This document shows, one piece after another, positions 61,426 to 64,000 of a DNA stretch of 64,000 nucleotides. The first letter of the stretch is position 1. Each line of letters begins with the position of its first letter. The position numbers and the translations under genes were made by a program. The stretch is from Thorsellia kenyensis (GTDB taxonomy: Bacteria > Pseudomonadota > Gammaproteobacteria > Enterobacterales > Thorselliaceae): assembly GCF_042432445.1 (NCBI RefSeq), contig NZ_JBHLXE010000076.1, positions 1 through 64,000 on the forward strand, in the 5' to 3' direction. The notes beneath the pieces were generated by a model, which was not told where the DNA came from, did not search any database, and saw only the letters and a list, made by a program, of their open reading frames with translations.

Positions 61426-62946
61426 TCAGTTGAAACTAATGGAATCAAGTGTGAAGTTAAAGGTCACTTGTATTCCTTTAGTTGGTTTTTTCTCATATAT
61501 CCAGTTTTTTAAAGCACGCTTCACTTCTTTATCAAACTCTTTAGGATGACTTGATTCAATTATCTGAATATTTTCAAGCTTTCCACTGGCATTCACATCA
61601 AATCTAACGACAACCTTTCCTGTGATCCCTAAATTGGCCGCCCGAGACGGATATGCGGGATTCATTCGTTTCACCGGTTTTGCAGCGATATTTGATAAAT
61701 CTGCAGTGGGTTTGTTAGCGTTAAAAGTATTAGTAGTTAAGCTGTATTCATTGCGTAGAGTTTGTGATTGATTCTTTTCACTTGAATTTAAAACTGGTGT
61801 TGTATTTTTCTTAGCACTAGTTTTAAATTGATTTACTTCTTTTACTTCTTTTACTTCTTTTACTTCTTTTACTTCTTTTACTTCTTTTACTTCTATTTTT
61901 TTATTTGATTTTTGTTTGGCCACAATTTTTTCAGAATTAGTTTTCTGCTCTTGACCGTTTGAAGTAGTGGGTGTTTGTATACGTTTATCTATTTGGTTAT
62001 TGGTTTTTTTATCTATTGTGTTTTGTTCAAGTGCTGAATTTTCAGTAGATTGAAATGCCTTCTTTACTTGCGAGGGAATTGTAGGCGAATTGTCTAATGA
62101 ATTTTTTGAACTGGGTAATAAATTACTAGAGGCATCTTGTGACTGTTTTTTATCGATTGAGACTTCTTTTTGTTGAAGTAAGTCCCTTGAAGCCAAGTGG
62201 TTTTCATCATTAATCACTTTAACTATATCTGTTGGAGTAGGAGACCTATTTGAGCTTTTATTCTGTGCGTTTGCAGATTGATTGTTAGTATTAGAAAGAT
62301 CTTTCACAATATCTGGTGTTGGGGTAAATTTTTTTACGTGTAAGTCTATAGCCACTTTATCTTCTATTGTATCTTGTATTGCATCTTGGTCTAACAATTG
62401 AATGCTCTGATACACTTCTTGACTCACAGAAACTTTATTTTCTTGTAGTACATTCATGGAATTTGTGTCTATCATAACAACATCCATAAGCACTTGATTT
62501 TCATTGTCCTGAGAAGTAAACAGGGGATTAAGAAGATAGACAGCTAATACCATGAACGCAGCGATGGCGCCATGAAGTGCTAAAGAAGTCACAATAGATT
62601 GTTTAAAATATTTTAGAATTCTAGAAGTTTTTGATGTTGGTAAAGATCCTTCTTCACCCAAATCACACTTAATTAAATTATGAGTATTAAGCAGAGGCAT
62701 CTGAATGGGTGAGGTAATATTTTCTTTTGTCTCATCCACAATTTTTAAGCACTGATTTGAGATTCTACAAGTTCTATTATCACACAGTTCAAAACAGTTA
62801 TTTGTAGGATCAAAAGAATGACCAGAAGTCAGCCGTATAAGTCTATTTTTTTTACTTAACGTTGCATCTAAAGCCTTCTCAGTACTCACATTGAGTATAT
62901 CTGAGTCAACAATTGTAACCTCTATCCTTTCGTGGTTTTTTTTCAT
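61426..62946 (-). CDS. tonB: TonB energy-transducing protein with long N-terminal extension
   Basis: A 506-residue TonB (E. coli 239). Unlike usual TonB, the membrane anchor (about 117-141) follows a cytoplasmic region of about 115 residues containing four closely spaced cysteines (C51, C55, C60, C66) and C94. The anchor carries the SxxxH motif (S121, H125) needed for ExbB-ExbD coupling. Then comes a long low-complexity periplasmic linker with a VKE repeat (about 351-372), and a C-terminal TonB domain (about 420-506: PAYPSRAANLGITGKVVVRF). It transfers proton-motive energy to outer-membrane receptors. Last gene after the heme-type ABC transporter with its start 1 bp from the hmuV stop; GAGG lies 7 nt before the ATG. 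No exbB/exbD in the window. Confidence 0.9.
   Translation of the reverse strand: MKKNHERIEVTIVDSDILNVSTEKALDATLSKKNRLIRLTSGHSFDPTNNCFELCDNRTCRISNQCLKIVDETKENITSPIQMPLLNTHNLIKCDLGEEGSLPTSKTSRILKYFKQSIVTSLALHGAIAAFMVLAVYLLNPLFTSQDNENQVLMDVVMIDTNSMNVLQENKVSVSQEVYQSIQLLDQDAIQDTIEDKVAIDLHVKKFTPTPDIVKDLSNTNNQSANAQNKSSNRSPTPTDIVKVINDENHLASRDLLQQKEVSIDKKQSQDASSNLLPSSKNSLDNSPTIPSQVKKAFQSTENSALEQNTIDKKTNNQIDKRIQTPTTSNGQEQKTNSEKIVAKQKSNKKIEVKEVKEVKEVKEVKEVKEVNQFKTSAKKNTTPVLNSSEKNQSQTLRNEYSLTTNTFNANKPTADLSNIAAKPVKRMNPAYPSRAANLGITGKVVVRFDVNASGKLENIQIIESSHPKEFDKEVKRALKNWIYEKKPTKGIQVTFNFTLDSISFN
61834..61896. repeat. 9-bp tandem array inside tonB
   Basis: Six perfect copies of TACTTCTTT (61834-61887) and one imperfect (TACTTCTAT). 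On the coding strand each unit encodes Val-Lys-Glu, so copy-number changes keep the frame and only change linker length. Confidence 0.95.
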
Positions 62947-62947
62947 T

Positions 62948-63757
62948 TTAGGGCCTCAAATAAATTTGAGGTGTAGTTATGGCTAGTGGGTGATAATGAA
63001 TGCCACCATCAAGGTTATACCAATTTAAGAAATCGGAATGCGTCATGACAGTGTTAGGTGAGCCTTGTATTAGTATTTTTCCTTCTTTGAGAACATATAA
63101 TCTATCTGCATATAAAGCAGCAAGATTGACGTCATGCAAGATGGCGCAAACGGCTATATTCTTTTCTACTGAAAGTTGTTTTATCAATTTTAACAGATGC
63201 TGCTGGAAGTAAAGATCAAGAGCAGACGTAGGTTCATCTAAAAAAATACCTGTTCCCTCTTGGCTATTGTCCCATATTTGATACAGGGTTCTGGCGAGTA
63301 AGACTCTTTGTTTTTCTCCTCCAGAGAGGGCAGCCACATCTCTATTTAATAGGGATGTGCACTCAGTCATTTCTAATATTTGGCAAAGTGTATCATCTGC
63401 TAAATAATGACTATTATTCGTTGATTGCGTAAGCAAACTTGATGGTTGTGGCTTTGCAAAAGTAATAATATCAAAAACGCTTAGGTTGATATCAAGAGAA
63501 ATTTGTTGTTGCATTACAGCTCTTTTTTCTGCCAGTAGTTCAATTGAATAGGAGCCTAGTTTTTTTTGTTGCAGGAATATCTCTCCTGAAGTGGGTGTTA
63601 AAAAGCCCGTTAAGGTGCGCAATAAAGTAGATTTTCCTGCGCCATTTGGTCCTAAAATCACTACAAATTCACCAAGCGCAAGTTCAAAATCGATACCTGA
63701 TAAGATTTCTCTATTACGTGTTCTGTAACATATATTTGTGGCTGTTAAGTAGTACAT
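62948..63757 (-). CDS. hmuV: Heme/iron-siderophore ABC transporter ATPase (HmuV-like)
   Basis: A 269-residue importer ATPase. Walker A GPNGAGKST at 36-44, a Q-loop in RAVMQQQ, signature LSGGEKQR near 150, Walker B GIFLDEPTSALD and switch HDVNLAALYADR. The pattern is that of HmuV/FhuC-type ATPases, and the HmuV-like C-terminal segment favours heme. It lies between the FecCD permease and tonB. Cobalamin or a siderophore cannot be ruled out. Confidence 0.87.
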   Translation of the reverse strand: MYYLTATNICYRTRNREILSGIDFELALGEFVVILGPNGAGKSTLLRTLTGFLTPTSGEIFLQQKKLGSYSIELLAEKRAVMQQQISLDINLSVFDIITFAKPQPSSLLTQSTNNSHYLADDTLCQILEMTECTSLLNRDVAALSGGEKQRVLLARTLYQIWDNSQEGTGIFLDEPTSALDLYFQQHLLKLIKQLSVEKNIAVCAILHDVNLAALYADRLYVLKEGKILIQGSPNTVMTHSDFLNWYNLDGGIHYHPLAITTPQIYLRP

Positions 63758-63813
63758 AGTGAATAACTGTTCTCAGTAAAATAGGCTAATAAGTTTTAGT
63801 TGAATGAATTAAG

Positions 63814-64000
63814 TTAAAAATGTGCCGTTTTGACTTTCATAATTAAATAAACAAAATAAGGTCCGCCGACAAGGCTTGTTATTATTCCTACAGGCATTTC
63901 TGCTGGAATAACCACTGTTCTTGCCAAGGTATCTGCTACAAGTAAAAAAAGGCCTCCTCCAAGTAATGTTGCGGGAAATAAAAAACGATTATCCGCACTG
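63814..64000 (-). CDS. FecCD-family permease, C-terminal part (cut by window edge)
   Basis: The frame continues past the window end. The visible 61 residues end in the family-typical FPATLLGGGLFLLVADTLART, then EMPVGIITSLVGGPYFVYL. This is the C-terminus of a BtuC/FecCD/HmuU membrane permease. It lies 56 bp upstream of the ATPase gene and presumably pairs with it (HmuU if the substrate is heme). Start not in the window. Confidence 0.92.
   Translation of the reverse strand, partial: SADNRFLFPATLLGGGLFLLVADTLARTVVIPAEMPVGIITSLVGGPYFVYLIMKVKTAHF

Noticed and set aside
1..64000. Mobile elements, CRISPR arrays, tRNA or rRNA genes, and Pasteurellaceae-type DNA uptake sequences.
   Set aside because: None was seen while reading both strands. 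The uptake 9-mer AAGTGCGGT was not noticed, which argues mildly against a Haemophilus-type Pasteurellaceae source, though I could not run an exhaustive count.

Overview
The window is a gene-dense, AT-rich stretch of a gammaproteobacterial chromosome. Nearly every protein reads as a close relative of an Enterobacterales/Pasteurellales protein (NrdAB with YfaE, Udk, TmcA, ProS with its editing insert, LigA, YfbR, hemA-prfA-prmC, LolB-IspE, YnbE-YdbL, HolD-RimI, MltA-TcdA, Pgk-Fba class II). Low GC plus enterobacterial-type proteins suggest an Orbales (Gilliamella-like) or Pasteurellales-like lineage. That is an inference from protein resemblance and base composition; there is no rRNA here to settle it. 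I saw no insertion sequence, prophage, CRISPR array, tRNA or rRNA.

Layout. 0.3-4.4 kb: nrdA-nrdB-yfaE on the minus strand behind two NrdR boxes. 4.5-8.5 kb: a solitary recB. 8.7-14 kb: udk, tmcA and a yhjJ-like non-catalytic M16 protein, with a short tandem repeat array between tmcA and yhjJ. 14.6-19.7 kb: a complete sucrose cassette scrR-scrA-scrB-mak with a palindromic operator. 19.9-24.1 kb: a TPP riboswitch followed by ykoFEDC, an ECF-type thiamine/pyrimidine importer, divergent from scrR. 24.4-44.6 kb: a long run of minus-strand genes (proS, rfbA, rfbB, yihY, a GNAT enzyme, trpCF, two permeases, aroC, manA, ligA, yfbR, an NCS2 purine permease, a YfcC-family carrier, ispE, lolB). 45.2-50 kb: a BOF-domain protein, then hemA-prfA-prmC-sirB1. 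50-54.2 kb: minus-strand AI-2E permease, nth, sanA, ybhK, ynbE-ydbL. 54.4-61.3 kb: mltA-tcdA-holD-rimI, pgk-fbaA and an exported alpha-carbonic anhydrase. 61.4-64 kb: the end of a heme-type uptake operon, FecCD permease (cut by the window edge)-ATPase-tonB.

How it fits together. The sucrose genes import and phosphorylate sucrose (ScrA), split it (ScrB) and phosphorylate the released fructose (Mak), feeding glycolysis (Pgk, Fba and ManA are also here). ScrA has no IIA domain and must borrow one. Thiamine or its pyrimidine precursor is imported under riboswitch control. dTDP-sugar (rfbAB), tryptophan (trpCF) and YdbH-YnbE-YdbL functions are represented only in part, so their partners must lie elsewhere or be lost.

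Most of the window is ordinary core genome and I did not find a convincing new multi-gene system. The observations I would look at first are: the TonB protein with an unusual cysteine-bearing cytoplasmic extension and an in-frame 9-bp repeat tract; the 10-bp periodic array upstream of yhjJ; a 16-bp perfect palindrome upstream of pgk; the rearrangement potential next to the TPP riboswitch; a decaying non-coding stretch near 30.2-30.7 kb; and the orphan trpCF and ynbE-ydbL. For several genes I moved the start to an internal codon with a better ribosome-binding site; each entry says so.
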